64,000 bases of DNA from Zoroaster sp. YZ-2022 (taxonomy: Eukaryota; Echinodermata; Asteroidea; Forcipulatida; Zoroasteridae): assembly GCA_029582265.1 (NCBI GenBank), contig CM055816.1:24515825-24579824 (forward strand), written 5' to 3'. Shown here one piece after another: positions 43,222 to 55,600 of the stretch. A program made the position numbers and the translations under genes. Numbering within the stretch: position 1 is the first letter of the stretch; each line of letters starts with the position of its first letter. Under the pieces are notes generated by a model. That model searched no databases and had not been told where the DNA came from. It saw only the letters and a program-made list of their open reading frames with translations.

Positions 43222-44965
43222 CATAGGGATAAGCAGATTATTGTTCGTTACTTTGAACACAAATCCAGATATTAGGTAGCGAAATAAAAGCAGAATTTAC
43301 GAATAAATGGGACTCAGTGACTTTCTTAACTCACAACAACAAAAATCATTTGCCAAGGCCGCGTTGGAATTGATTGCCCATTAACGAAAGCGAAAATAAC
43401 AAACTTCTACAATATCCTTTGCGCATCGATGATTGTTAATTTGACTGCATCAATCACGAAAAGATGCGAAACATTAAATTTTAGGATGACATAGTTGAAG
43501 TCATGAATGCCGAAAAACGAAATAGAACTAAATGCAGTATGATATGAACGAAATAAAAATTGTTTTTAAATCAATTAAATTAAATTAAACGCAACAGTAT
43601 ATAAAAAGAAACCCTGGATTGATTGGATCACTAAAACGGCGTGAATTTGAATGTTCTTGAACGAAAATTAACAAAAAGGTTTTGACATTGAACGGGAAAA
43701 ACTATTATATCCCCAGACAAAATACGATGTTTTGATTTAAAGCAATCATTGACTGCCAGGAAGTCAACTTATCCATGTTTTAATAGATCCTCATCACATT
43801 GAGGCCATATTTGTCTGGTAACCTGACAGCTAAATATAAATCAATATATGAGTTTGCAAGGCATCACACTATTTAAGACAACAGCCTCATTTCACACGGC
43901 CGCAGAGGAGATTTCGAGAAGTCCGCCATCGTCAAGCACTCGCACATCAAGGACCACCAAATCGACTGGCAGGCAGCCCAACTCATCACACCCATCGACA
44001 CATGGCACCCCAGACGCATCAGAGAGGCCATCGAGATCGTCAAACACGACACTGTGCCACAGGATATCGGCTTCTACATCAGCGACATTTGGCGACCACT
44101 ACTACAGACTGAAGGATCTTCTATATCCAAAGTCCATAACTCACCCGAGACTGAGGGATCTCCTATATCCTAAGTCAACCACCCTCCATCCCCCTGTGCT
44201 TGTCAACAACTGATTCAGTTCAGTGAGCACACACTCCTCTCCCCCAACCCCTAGGATCCTAGTCTCATAGTCTCACAGTTTCCCGCCTGCGCGCCTCAAC
44301 GAACTAATCCTCCAGCATCCATTCATGGGATGATCCTTATAATGAAGACACACAACACAGAGTAGGCCTAATATACATTTTTGTTGAATTTAATATTTTT
44401 GTTTTAAAGGTAGGTTATAGAACTGATATTTAAAAAAAAAAAAAAAAAAAATACAACTTAGTTGGTATAAAGGTGATGATGGTTATGATCTTCACAATAA
44501 ACTATTCAGTCTGAGCAACTGCTATTTTTAAGAAAGATATTATTTTCAAAACATTTTTTCCCTAAAGTTGATGATAACTATGAATGTATTAAACAAAATT
44601 TCAATAAAAATGATTCAAAGAGAAGCAGTTTTGCTAACATTTTACAAATATTGTTGTTCCATCCCTTCAACAATGCATATAATTAATCTGTCCTAAACTT
44701 TCATACCCGGGCCTGAGAATTGAAAGTAAACATGTGACAAATGAATGCCAATAAAATTGAATTCTTGATCAATCGTTTGTGACTGGTTCTTTTGAAATTG
44801 AATGAACTTAACGACACTTTAAATTGGAACGTACTTAATGTAACAATGGGTTGGGTTAAATGACGATAGAATACGCAACTTATGAATTTGAATGAGTATC
44901 TTTTTGATGATTGAATGATGATGTAAAGGAGTATTCATTTTCATATCAAATTGAATAAGTCGCGT
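43222..44965. repeat. Segmental duplication, copy B, right of the Polinton
   Basis: 43,222-43,727 matches 1,401-1,930; 43,728-43,886 matches 2,757-2,925; about 44,339-44,965 matches about 3,717-4,310. Between the last two blocks copy B carries a Penelope fragment where copy A has about 790 bp of other sequence. Confidence 0.9.
43893..44335 (+). mobile_element. Penelope-like element 3' fragment
   Basis: From 43,895 the frame reads HGRRGDFEKSAIVKHS, then HDTVPQDIGFYISDIW, matching the C-terminal endonuclease region at about 24,060-24,260, and ends at a TAA near 44,172. It is a different subfamily from that copy (about two-thirds identical by eye). The rest is 3' untranslated sequence. The ATG-initiated frame over this stretch is a shadow. 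Confidence 0.85.
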
Positions 44966-45805
44966 ATTAAATCACCCGATACTCCAAATGTGTGTCAGCA
45001 GATAACGTCTCAAAAGGATCAATTTCATCTTGCTATTAACAAGCACAGATTATAATCTGGTAGTCTGGATTACAATTGGTGTCGTTTTAAGTCAGTGGCA
45101 CATGCATATCGCGTAGCATGCAGCAATGGCACGCTTAATTCACACGGACGTATGGAATTCCATTACTGCCATTTAAACGGCGCATGTATGGCGTGAATGG
45201 TTTGGTCCCTAGCCGTTTGCGCCGTCAACGGCGCATAGTCGCGTCGTGCCGTCGCATAGTCGCGTCGTGCCGTCGCAATTTCGCGTCGTGCCGTTGCGTC
45301 GTGCCGTCGCATAGTCGCGTCGTGCCGTCGCATTGTGGCGTCGTGCCGTCGCATAGTCGCGTCGTGCCGTCGCATTGTCGCATTGTCGCCCGTGTTGATT
45401 GATGGTCCTTTAGCCGCTTACGCCGTCAACGGCGCATAGTCGCGTCGTGCCGTCGCATAGTCGCGTCGTGCCGTCGCATTGTCGCCCCGTACCACCAGTT
45501 TGACTGAATTATCCAGTGCTTGCCAATAGGTGGCGCTGTCTTTACTTCAGAGGTACTCTCACCTTTTTCCCCGCGACGACGAATAAGTCTCAAAGACAAA
45601 GTAATAGATGGATGTTATTTTACGCCAGTTGGGTCTGGAACAGCTGATACAGGAGTTTGAAGAGAACGGGGTGTGTTACTATGTACTTGTTACGTGTTTA
45701 TTTAAAGGAAATCGGGAAAAAAAGGGGGTAAAATGTTGTTAAGGCTTAACCTAGGCCTTTCCTAGACGTATGAATGTTGACCGTTAGCCACTAAGGGTAA
45801 TTCCC

Positions 45806-46140
45806 ACTAAGACAGTCGTTTTCCCGGTTCCGTATTTTTTCCGGTTCTGGATAGCTGCAAATTAAAAAATCTATTTAACATGTTAATCCATGTCGCTTCA
45901 GAAAACAATTGATAGTTTACTGAGTTTGCTTCCAAACGGCTAGTAAGAGTTTAAAATTGGGGAAGAGTGCAGTGGCGATCGTATACTGCACTCTTTCCTA
46001 AAATTGTTACACATCCTAACAGTCACAGAGACCAGACAGTCTGACAGTATTATTTTTGACCTAAACAGTCATTGTTCGTGGACTATTGCAATTTAAAGCA
46101 AACTAAGAGATATCCAGAACCGGGAAAACGATTGCACAGT
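45806..46140. mobile_element. Nested inverted-repeat element in the foldback centre
   Basis: TCGTTTTCCCGGTTC near 45,826 and CCGGTTCTGGATA near 45,850 pair with TATCCAGAACCGGGAAAACGA near 46,110 (split: TATCCAGAACC, GGGAAAACGA). A small hairpin, AGAGTGCAGT/ACTGCACTCT, lies inside. MITE-like; target site unclear. Confidence 0.5.
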
Positions 46141-46923
46141 GGTTTAAGACCGAGACATTTCGTTAAAAAAAAAGAGTTATCACATTAGATTACATGGGGG
46201 GTCATTCCATGTTAAATCAAATAGTTTTTCGAAAACGTACCAAGGTAATCTCAGGTTTTGATGAAGCTTCATAATGATAATCTTTTGTTGATACAGAAAA
46301 CTCACACAAATTTAGGTATCAAAAAATAAATATATGAAATAAAAATGTGCGCTTCAAAAATCAGAGAAGTATACCTTCATGCACTCCCAATAACTGACAT
46401 GGATTATGAAGCTAACTCTTTGTATGTGTACCTGATGGTCACAATAGCTTATTGTGATAATATTTGTCGACATCAGAGAAAGTAACCTTGCTGGGACCCC
46501 AAGTGCATGCACATGTATGTACACTGAACTGAAATCTAAACACTATTACAAAAGTGTGATAGGCCACTGTATACTGTTTGGTTGTACCTTTTTTTAATAA
46601 ACCATTTTACAACATCTTCAAGTGTCTATAGCCAGTGTTGTACTCGAGACCTTTTTGAGGTGGTATAGATTGGTATCGGTTCTGAGTACTGACTAATAAA
46701 TGAACAACAGTATCGGTGTCTGCAATCACATGTTTTCTACAAATACACAAATATTTGCGAAAGGTCCATTCTTAATTTTGTCACTTTTTAGCACACCTGT
46801 CTTCTCAATCACTCATACTACTGTTCATTTGTTAAAGTCATATAATCGGACCTCAGAGTCATGTTACTCAGATTTGATTTTAACCATATCCTCTTATATT
46901 TTACTTTCTGTGTGTTTGTCTAA

Positions 46924-47135
46924 GGGGTCGTTCACAGTTATCAACATTTTCACGAGCGTACAAACCGTAAGCTGGGGGAGGGGGTCTGCGGCCGGTGTAC
47001 GCTTTGTAAAAACAAACAAAATGTTGATTTGAAATCAACATTTTATTTCGTACGATTTTAGGTGGAGAGAGGGGGTCCGTAAAAAGTGTACTCTTTGTAC
47101 GCTCGTGAAAAAGGTTGATAATTGTGAATGGCACC
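46924..47135. mobile_element. PIF/Harbinger-like MITE, TAA target site
   Basis: 212 bp with inverted ends GGGGTCGTTCACAGTTATCAAC and GGTGCCATTCACAATTATCAAC, flanked by TAA at 46,921-46,923 and 47,136-47,138, the 3-bp duplication of PIF/Harbinger elements. The centre contains the perfect palindrome AATGTTGATTT/AAATCAACATT. Nested inside the foldback element. Confidence 0.65.
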
Positions 47136-47814
47136 TAAGAAAGGTCTCACTATCTATACCATTGATTAATACATGTACATACACATTTTACCCCTTTTTT
47201 TTATACCGATTTCCTTTAAATAAACACGTAACAAGTACATAGTAACATACCCCGTTCTCTTCAAACTCCTGTATCAGCTGTTCCAGACCCAACTGGCGTA
47301 AAATAACATCCATCTATTACTTTGTCTTTGAGACTTATTCGTCGTCGCGGGGAAAAAGGTGAGAGTACCTCTGAAGTAAAGACAGCGCCACCTATTGGCA
47401 AGCACTGGATAATTCAGTCAAACTGGTGGTACGGGGCGACAATGCGACAATGCGACGGCACGACGCGACTATGCGACGGCACGACGCGACAATGCGACGG
47501 CCCTATACAAGCAGTACAAAACTATGCGACGGCACGACGCGACGGCACGACGCGAAATTGCGACGGCACGACGCGACTATGCGACGGCACGACGCGACTA
47601 TGCGCCGTTGACGGCGCAAACGGCTAGGGACCAAACCATTCACGCCATACATGCGCCGTTTAAATGGCAGTAATGGAATTCCATACGTTGTGGTCCTACT
47701 AGTACAGTAGTAGTAGTACTAGTAGTATTATAGTATGATTATGAAGTGAACCCTAAGTACTAAAGTAGGCCTACTCGTCCTATCATTTTTTTTTCTCAAT
47801 CGGACCACCTGGCC

Positions 47815-48760
47815 GGGGAAGGGGGGGGGGGGGGTAGCCCATTCAAAATGTAGGGCCAATACACTGGACTCCCTCCGTATCCTTGGCCGTAACCCTACAT
47901 CATACATGTACAAAAAAGGAGCGATTTTTTCAACTTTTGATCTGCTAATTACTACAATCGAACGTGTTACTGTTTAAATAGGCCTAGGCCTATACCTCCA
48001 TGGCCTATGTGTAAGTTTGCTATTGTGAGATTGGTAATTTTGGTGAAATTTTAATAGCCTAACTGTTACATTATTTATTTATTAGTATTTATGCCTAACT
48101 GTTAGGCTTAACAGTTAACTGTTATTTTGTTTTAAAAAATGTTTCAAAAATTTCATGAAAGTGAATTATCCTAGAATAATAAATTTTATGCCAATGTGTC
48201 TGCTTGGGCATGGTTCTGATCACTAAGTTTTGTTAGGTTGTTTAACTAAGGCCTTAATTTTAAGTAAAAAGAAAACAGTTGATCGAGGAGGATGAGGGCC
48301 TTTTTATTTTTTATTTTCCTATTATTTTTTTCTGGCTGCCAAGCATTTAAATTAAAAATGGCCACCAACTTTTCAGTTCAAAATGACCGCCAGCTTGTTT
48401 GAGTCAAAATATATATAAAACAATGTTCTATGTATTTTGAAATCGATCATCGAAAGAATGGTGCCAAGATGAAACGAAAATTCATGAAAAATCTAGTAGT
48501 AGGGCCTAGTACTAGTTTTGGGGGGTGGAAAAAATAATTAATAATAATTTAAAAAAAGGATGCGGCTCCAAAAAAGGATGCGCGCGGGGACAATCAACTG
48601 TTTTTTTTTTACTTGGCCTAACGTTAGCAGATCAAAAGATGAAAAAAGAAATATTTCTCAATGTTTGTACATGTGGAGTTAGGGCCAATGATACGGAGGG
48701 AGTCCAGTGTATTGACCATAGAATGGGGCTGGAGGGGGGGGGGGCTCATTGTGCCCTGTG
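47815..48760. repeat. Inverted repeat pair with about 150-bp arms
   Basis: CAATACACTGGACTCCCTCCGTATC at 47,858 (key parts CACTGGACTCC, CTCCGTATC) is the reverse complement of the block at 48,690-48,715, and TTTTGATCTGCTAA (47,934) of TTAGCAGATCAAAA (48,625). Poly-G tracts (47,820 and 48,735) border both arms. A non-autonomous foldback or MITE with a 700-bp spacer. No gene inside. Confidence 0.6.
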
Positions 48761-49119
48761 TTCTGTATTATTCTACGCCGATTTTCACGAAACTTCGTAG
48801 ATATTTTCTGTTTGATACGATCTATCGAATGAGGCCATGAAAACTTTGGAAGAATGTCAAACCCAATCACCACTTGTGCACAATGTATAATGTAATATTA
48901 ACAGTTAGCATGTGTTAGCAGACGACAAAATTCAAAATCTCCCACTTTCCTCTCCTAACGTTAACTGATAAGTGTGTCCTCTATCATCTTTTAAAGGAAA
49001 TCTGTATCTAAGTTCTTTGTCATATTTTGTTAGAAAAGTGGCGGTTGTATTCTAAGTTAAATGTACATACATTTACATTCTTTCCCAAACTTTCATAGGT
49101 CACCGTTAGGGGGTGCTAT

Positions 49120-49466
49120 CAGGGCCGTAGCGAGCGGGGGGTGTGTGGGTGCATATCAAAGGTACTAGAACAAGGATTGGTTCAGAATACATTTGCAGTC
49201 GGCAAACCTAGAGCTATGGTTTTGCCGACTGGGTTTGCGGTTTCAGGTGGCAGTTCACCTACATTGTATCCCCCACCCCCCTCCCCTCCCCTCCCCTCCC
49301 CGTCGAGCGACTTTAGGGATTGTCCATTTTGGGGGGAAAGTAAGTATATTTGTCTGGTCATACTACTATTGTGTCTGTAAATTTACCCACAAAAAATCTT
49401 TGCCAATGATGTCAGTCAGCAAATTAGCTTCCACACCCCAAATAAAATGCCTTCGCTACGCCCCTG
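49120..49466. mobile_element. hAT-like MITE with 8-bp target duplication
   Basis: 347 bp, ends CAGGGCCGTAGCGA and CAGGGGCGTAGCGA inverted, flanked by perfect GGTGCTAT at 49,112-49,119 and 49,467-49,474. CAGGG-type ends with 8-bp duplications define hAT elements. No transposase frame. Confidence 0.85.
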
Positions 49467-49474
49467 GGTGCTAT

Positions 49475-51450
49475 ACCTGTTCCGCTCTTGAGACTGTTGG
49501 GCCACTCGTTCGTTAGTTTAGCGCCCTCTATTGTAATTGATGTTACCTCGCGGCGTTTTTGCAATCCATATATCCAAGTAATTATGTTTCACGTTAGAAA
49601 AACGTTGCTCAAGTACATTTGACTTGTGCAGTAATTGCATCCTTAATCCTAGTTTCATGCCCTTGACAAGCACGATCTGTAAGTTACCTTATTCTGCATT
49701 TTATAATGTGTAGTTTTCGCTAGCTCATTTACTACTTTGTTTATAAGGCTAGTTTATTGCCAAAATTAGTGTTCATCATGTCGTATATCTATATGCATAT
49801 ATGTACAACTAGTTACATGTACTTAGAATAGATACATGATGTACATAATACATGCCTGCATTGTATAAACGTTCAGTATTAATGAGTGGGTTATATATGG
49901 GTACATCAATGCATGGTTCTTAGAGTAGGGTTTTCAGTTTGTACGTGCTTGACCGAAGCCCTCCACACGTACGCACAGCGCATCGCCCGCAACAAAAAAC
50001 ATCAAAATTTTAAATCAAAAAATTATATTACTTTTACCTGTCGAAATCTTACATTTGGCTCATTGGAAAGCTTATAGTCTCAGCTATCCAACAATGTACA
50101 TAAAATAGCAATCGGAAGTACGTGCGAAAGGCTAGGTTTTTATGAATGAACCACTCAAGTCCCTTAGCTTTCATGAAGTGTTCCGAGATCAGCACATGCG
50201 GCCCATAAAATTTGCCGCGCTCTGCTGAGGGCATCCACTTCGGAGCTGTCTCCGTGCCCAAGTACATTGTAATTGACATGAAAACGGGTTTCCCTATAGA
50301 ATCAAAGGGCTCCTTTACATACCCATGCTTGCTCGATCTCCACAGCTACTCTACAACCGAAGTTATGAAGAAATACAAAATTAAAAATCGTTTTTCGAGG
50401 TGAAATTTTTAAGTTGAAAGGTAAGAGCGATATCTGAATGAATTTTACACCTCTTTTCTATCACATGTGAAAGTTTTGAGCCGTAATTATGTTTAGTTTT
50501 GAGCGGAGAGTGTATGTTTTACACCCTTTCAAAAGCTCTTATGAGGGAAACGAGCACGAACGCTGTGCGTGTGTATCACGGTGTGTGTAGGCTGATTCAA
50601 CGGTTTTGTTGCCATTAGGGATGTACACAGTGTATGGACAGTCGGGCTTCATCGAATGCTGTATACTTGATTAAATAAAACAGGATTCCTCAAAAACTAC
50701 TTGTCCGATTTTCTTGATTTAAAAACCATTAGATTTCTTTCATCAAGACCTTTAATTTGATATAAATATTGAGCATATTGGTTTAGGAAAAAAAATTCAC
50801 CTGATAACCCTACTTTTACAAGTTCGTGTCTTTATTATTGCTGCCCCTTCTGGATATTGCTTCCCAATTTTATCTAGTTCCGTGCATGTGATTGTTGAGA
50901 ATTCATATTCATTTATCCCTGTGTGGGGCCATTTTCTGTAATTTAATGAGGTTTCAGAAGGAGTATTTTTCTCTAGATCTCTACATGTAAGTTAGGGTAG
51001 ACTTGTCGTAGTACTTTTAACTTCTTGCATATTATTGCTATTCAGTGTAGTGGTTTTATTTCTTATTTAACTGAGAATGTGTTGTGTATTGTTTGTTTAC
51101 AGTTTCACATTAAAATGGCTCAAGTCGAATTCTGTCTGCCTACATTTTGGAAAAGTGTTTAACCTCTGCATAGCTACATGTACATTATGTACACTAGTTA
51201 CCAACACATAGTGAGGGCAGAAGAATACCTATTTGTGGAACATTTTTCCAAATTTTTGGTTAAAAAAAAATTCCCATTAAAAAGTGGCGGTTTGATATGA
51301 CATTCTTTCCGTGGATAACATATAGATGATGATGGACATAATACATTATACTTCAAATTCATCCAGGATATTTGTTTCATGAAAAATCAGGCATTTTTGG
51401 TACATGATGACCACCTCAGTCATGTCATTCTGATCTGGTCAATATATATA
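49475..51450. other. Intergenic, nothing recognised
   Basis: Mixed AT-rich sequence with short open frames that lack splice signals or domain similarity. Nothing I can support. Confidence 0.4.
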
Positions 51451-51451
51451 A

Positions 51452-52515
51452 TATAATATAAAAAGGCATTTATATAGCGCCTTATCAAAAAAAATGGCCA
51501 AAGCGCTTTACAAAACTTACGCTACCGACCTAAAGTAAAATACAATCTTACACTACTGCAATACCCTACAATCTTACAAATACAACAAACACAACAAAGA
51601 AAGAAAAAAAAAGAAAAAAAAAACACGAAGCAATCGTAAGGCGGGGAACCTACATTTTGGAAACAGATGAAATTTGAGGCCTTCTTAAAACTTTGAGTCG
51701 TGGTACATTGGCGAACAGAGGCAGGTAGAGAGTTCCAGAGGCGGGAGCAGCTGCATAGAAAGCCTTATCTCCAACAGTGCGCTTGGTTCGGGGAATGTTG
51801 AGAAGAAGTGTATCGTCACCTGACCTTAGATTGGATCTACTCGGGATGTACTGAGTAAGGAATTCGGCCAGATAAGATGGAAGTAGTCCATGGAAACTTT
51901 TAAAGGTGAATAACATAAGTTTAAAGATTACCCGAGCGTCAACTGGTAACCAATGGAGCTCTCTAAGGAGTGGTGCAGATGGTTCTCTTCTATCAGATCT
52001 AAAGACAATTCTAGCTGCCCTGTTTTGCAAAGTTTGTAACTTTTTACGATCTTTTGCTGATATGTCATAGAGTAAAGAATTTGCATAATCTAAGCGAGAT
52101 AAAATCAGTGACCGGACGAGGTGATGGCAGCTGTCAACGGTAATATAGCGACGTATTCTGTAAATATTTCGGAGGTGGAAATTGACTGTTTTGATGGTTG
52201 ATTTTACGTGCTCAGTCATTGACATTGTCCTGTCGAACACAACACCAAGATTCTTTATTGTCAAAGAAGGTAGGATGACACTGTCACCGATGTTGATAGA
52301 AATGTCCTTGATCAATTTGCAATTGTGAGTTGAGGATGAAATAAAGAACTCCGTCTTTTCATTGTTAAGTTTCAATTTATTTCTGGTCATCCAGTCACTG
52401 ATTTCTTGTATACACGACGTCAGTTTTGCAACAGTCCTTCCAGCATCTCCATCAATCTTTGGATTAAATGACAGGTACAGTTGGACGTCGTCCGCGTCCG
52501 CGTACATTAGTGACC
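51452..52515 (-). mobile_element. L2/CR1-like LINE, 5'-truncated
   Basis: It covers the reverse transcriptase from the catalytic box to the C-terminus (51,650-52,507): KLNNEKTEF, IKNLGVVFD, SRLDYANSLLYD and LHWLPVDARVIFKLM. The 3' end (51,452-51,500) has TATATAGCGCCTTATC and an AT-rich tail. The catalytic box reads YADADDVQLY, with GCGGAC duplicated, which spoils the expected YADD. 5' truncation at about 52,515 is typical of incomplete reverse transcription. Non-functional copy of a family related to the element at 10,651. Confidence 0.9.
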
Positions 52516-53266
52516 AACACGGTCATCGTACATGAGCTGTAATAGGATTCTTCTATTTTCTGAAGGGGAGTGTTTTTTTAGAAGGGAAATAAAGTCCAAG
52601 AATCATAATTTTTAACTGGTTAGTAGTTGCCAAAAAATTCCCCAAAACCCTTAAAAAGTGGTGGTTGGATACGACATTCTTTCCATTATACCAATCGAAA
52701 TCAACAAAAGGGTAACAATTAGTTATCATTCTTAAAGTTTCTTCTCTGAAAAAAGCCACCAAAAAGATGTTTGCCAGCCTGATATAGCTTGCTGGGCTAC
52801 TTTCCTGTATTAACCCATCCGCCACCATTTGAACTGACTTTTTGCTCGGCCAGCGGAGTACCGTTTAGGTTGGGTCCTGGTTTATGTTTCGTAACAAAAA
52901 ATTCAGAAATATTTTATTCATACAAATTAATAAGCAACAGTGGAATAATTAATAGTAGTTTTGTAATGCCCTCTGATTATACGGTGAAAAAAACATCAGT
53001 AACATGTTATATAAAGACTTTTTAATTATTTATCTTTCTTAAAAAAAAATGCATGGTAAAGCCAAAAAATGCCTTTTTTTTCCCGGGCGGTAAACCAGCT
53101 AGCCAAACATTGAAACTGGCCAAGCCTAACCTGTGGCCTTAGATAATTGTGTTTTTTAAATCCGTATTTGTATCGTGGAAGATGTTAAGTGAATTGATCC
53201 TCACATGAAAATTCTCTTAAAAAGTTATTTATATTTTTGTTCTCACACTTACAATTGTTCTTACAG
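52516..53266. other. Probable intron or intergenic sequence
   Basis: No feature other than AT-rich sequence leading into the splice acceptor at 53,261-53,266. Confidence 0.4.
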
Positions 53267-53410
53267 ATGCCTAACCGTAAACTTCCCAAACAATTTACTT
53301 TACATAAGATACAAAATTTGCAGCGGGGCGAGGGTAGCCACTTTCACACCAAGGAGGTGTTACTTGCCGATGTATATCAGCCAACTAGTCAACATGCAAC
53401 ATCCTCACAG
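53267..53410 (+). CDS. Internal or first coding exon of an unidentified host gene
   Basis: 144 bases between a good acceptor (TTGTTCTTACAG) and a good donor (CAG/GTAAGA). One frame is open throughout and begins with ATG at the exon's first base: MPNRKLPKQFTLHKIQNLQR, then HTKEVLLADVYQPTSQ. 144 is divisible by three, so the exon is symmetric. Codon use and both splice sites support a real exon on the plus strand. I do not recognise the protein. Partner exons may lie outside the window or in the gap. Confidence 0.6.
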
Positions 53411-53971
53411 GTAAGATTGTACATTTATATGTCATGTACCCCGCTAGTTTTACCAGAAACTTTGGAAAGTTTGTGGGGGATGGGGTAGTTAAAAGCTTGA
53501 GGGATGTAGGGTAGTCATGAAATCTAGAGAGGGGTACATGTAGTTGCGAAAGGTCCAGAGGGGGTAGCGAAAGCTTGAGGGTGGTATGATTGTTTATATA
53601 CATTGTATATTATCAGAAGTCTATCTACATGAAGTGTGCCACTCATCTACTAACCTAGTCCACAGCATAGTACCCCAAGAGCAATGGATTTGGCATATTC
53701 ATAAAGTTATGTTCCTCAAACTGATGTACAAGGTCTCATAAATTAAAGCAGTGCAGTCTGGGAGACTTACCCAGCGTGTTAATTGAACGCGCCCATTGTT
53801 CGATCGCCACACAGATTGGTTCGCCTGCTTCTATAGTTTAAGATTGCGTTGAGTTCTCCATGAACTAGCTTCGTGTGGAAACGCCTATCACATGTCCCCC
53901 ACGGCAGGTCGCGCAGGGGGAGCAAAATTCGTAACCAAGCTTGTTGTCACCAAGCTCGTTGTACGCACATT

Positions 53972-54168
53972 CAGTGGCGTAACTAGGGTCCAATTTTCAG
54001 GGGAGCACTAGGGGGTGCACCACTTTTTCTAGGGGGAATGTTAATACTGTATCCTGCAGCCTCAAATAGGGACCTATTTGTTTCAAAACTCTGAATGGGG
54101 GGCACCCGGGGTGGGGGCACAGACCTCGGCTTGGGGGGGGCACGTGTCCCCCCATAGTTACGCCACTG
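53972..54168. mobile_element. hAT-like MITE, CAGTGGCGTAACTA type
   Basis: 197 bp with inverted ends CAGTGGCGTAACTAGGG and CAGTGGCGTAACTATGG. The flanking octamers CGCACATT and CACGCATT are similar but not identical, so the target duplication is degraded. No coding capacity. Confidence 0.8.
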
Positions 54169-54926
54169 CACGCATTGGGAGTACAATGCCATGGTGACTG
54201 TGGGTTATAGCAGGGTGGCACACTTGTAAGTAATAGACTTCTGATATTATATATGAGTCTTTTTTTTAAAGGAATTTAAAGGTACAAAATTTGAGCTCGT
54301 TCCCCAGTCAAGAAAAACACTTTTGACTAACCTCACAATTTCATAAAAAATGTCCTTGTAATACATAGGAGGGTTAACTGTACACCATTTGTAATGATCT
54401 TGAGTTACCTTTGAGTTTATATTCCCTCTGTTATAATTTTTTTTTTTTAATTAAAAGGGATTACTCACCAATTTTAAGTTTAAAATGCCCTATTGTAAAA
54501 ATGTCAACTAGATGGACAAGTTATGTATGTTGAATAACAGTGCTCAGTCCTTTTTTGTTTTGAAGAAAGTCATCTCCTTATTAATATTTAATGTGTACCA
54601 TGTGTGAACAAAGGGTACCATGTGTGAACCAAATGTAACTCATCTCTTGCACATACATGTATGTCGGACCAAGATTTTGTTTTTATTCATAAGTTTGTAC
54701 TTCATTTAACATTCATAAATGCCCAAGACAGTTTAGACAATCTGATTGGACAAAACATAATCACATGGGGTGTGTATTAACAGACGGTAAAGACACGGTA
54801 TATCAAAATTAGAGCAGCGTGTATGTGCCAGCTGTTTGCCGTGCCAGTTGTTTGCCAGCCATTCTATTAAACCTGCGTGCGACGTGTGTTCCCTTATTGT
54901 TAAGTTTTCCCGGTTAAATTTTTTGT
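54169..54926. other. AT-rich stretch before the gap, nothing recognised
   Basis: No supported feature; a short repeat of GTACCATGTGTGAAC occurs near 54,595-54,625. Confidence 0.4.
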
Positions 54927-55426
54927 NNNNNNNNNNNNNNNNNNNNNNNNNNNNNNNNNNNNNNNNNNNNNNNNNNNNNNNNNNNNNNNNNNNNNNNNNN
55001 NNNNNNNNNNNNNNNNNNNNNNNNNNNNNNNNNNNNNNNNNNNNNNNNNNNNNNNNNNNNNNNNNNNNNNNNNNNNNNNNNNNNNNNNNNNNNNNNNNNN
55101 NNNNNNNNNNNNNNNNNNNNNNNNNNNNNNNNNNNNNNNNNNNNNNNNNNNNNNNNNNNNNNNNNNNNNNNNNNNNNNNNNNNNNNNNNNNNNNNNNNNN
55201 NNNNNNNNNNNNNNNNNNNNNNNNNNNNNNNNNNNNNNNNNNNNNNNNNNNNNNNNNNNNNNNNNNNNNNNNNNNNNNNNNNNNNNNNNNNNNNNNNNNN
55301 NNNNNNNNNNNNNNNNNNNNNNNNNNNNNNNNNNNNNNNNNNNNNNNNNNNNNNNNNNNNNNNNNNNNNNNNNNNNNNNNNNNNNNNNNNNNNNNNNNNN
55401 NNNNNNNNNNNNNNNNNNNNNNNNNN
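54927..55426. other. Assembly gap, 500 N
   Basis: Exactly 500 ambiguous bases, a conventional placeholder length, so true distance is unknown. An open frame across it is meaningless. Confidence 0.99.
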
Positions 55427-55567
55427 GGACGGCTTTAAAAAGGGAATATTTATGGCCGTATAAATACTCAGGTTAAATTTTGATTATTTCTCGAGGACGT
55501 CCTTTGCATCGCGTGCTCGGTTGGCTAGTATGAATTTACATGGAAGACCTCACTGACGTGATTAACA

Positions 55568-55569
55568 CT

Positions 55570-55600
<31 letters not shown>

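Larger units (their letters stand above)
45148..47688. mobile_element. Foldback element with long CpG-rich minisatellite arms
   Basis: Both ends read ACGTATGGAATTCCATTACTGCC inward (split here as ACGTATGG, AATTCC, ATTACTGCC). Each arm is roughly 500-590 bp: a unique tip, an array of about 21-bp units (GCATAGTCGCGTCGTGCCGTC), then a shared inner block with TTACGCCAGTTGGGTCTGG and CACGTAACAAGTACATAG. The 1.4-kb centre has no transposase. Tandem-repeat arms are the hallmark of TU-type foldback elements of sea urchins. No target duplication is visible. Frames in the arms are artefacts. Confidence 0.85.

Noticed and set aside
43848..44213. 121-codon frame rich in Ser/Thr/Arg
   Set aside because: Wrong frame of a Penelope endonuclease fragment; the real frame starts at 43,895.
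45163..47627. Open frames with repeated MRRHDAT or related words
   Set aside because: They are the 21-bp minisatellite in the foldback arms read in frame.
54836..55438. 200-codon open frame on the plus strand
   Set aside because: Almost all of it is the 500-N gap.
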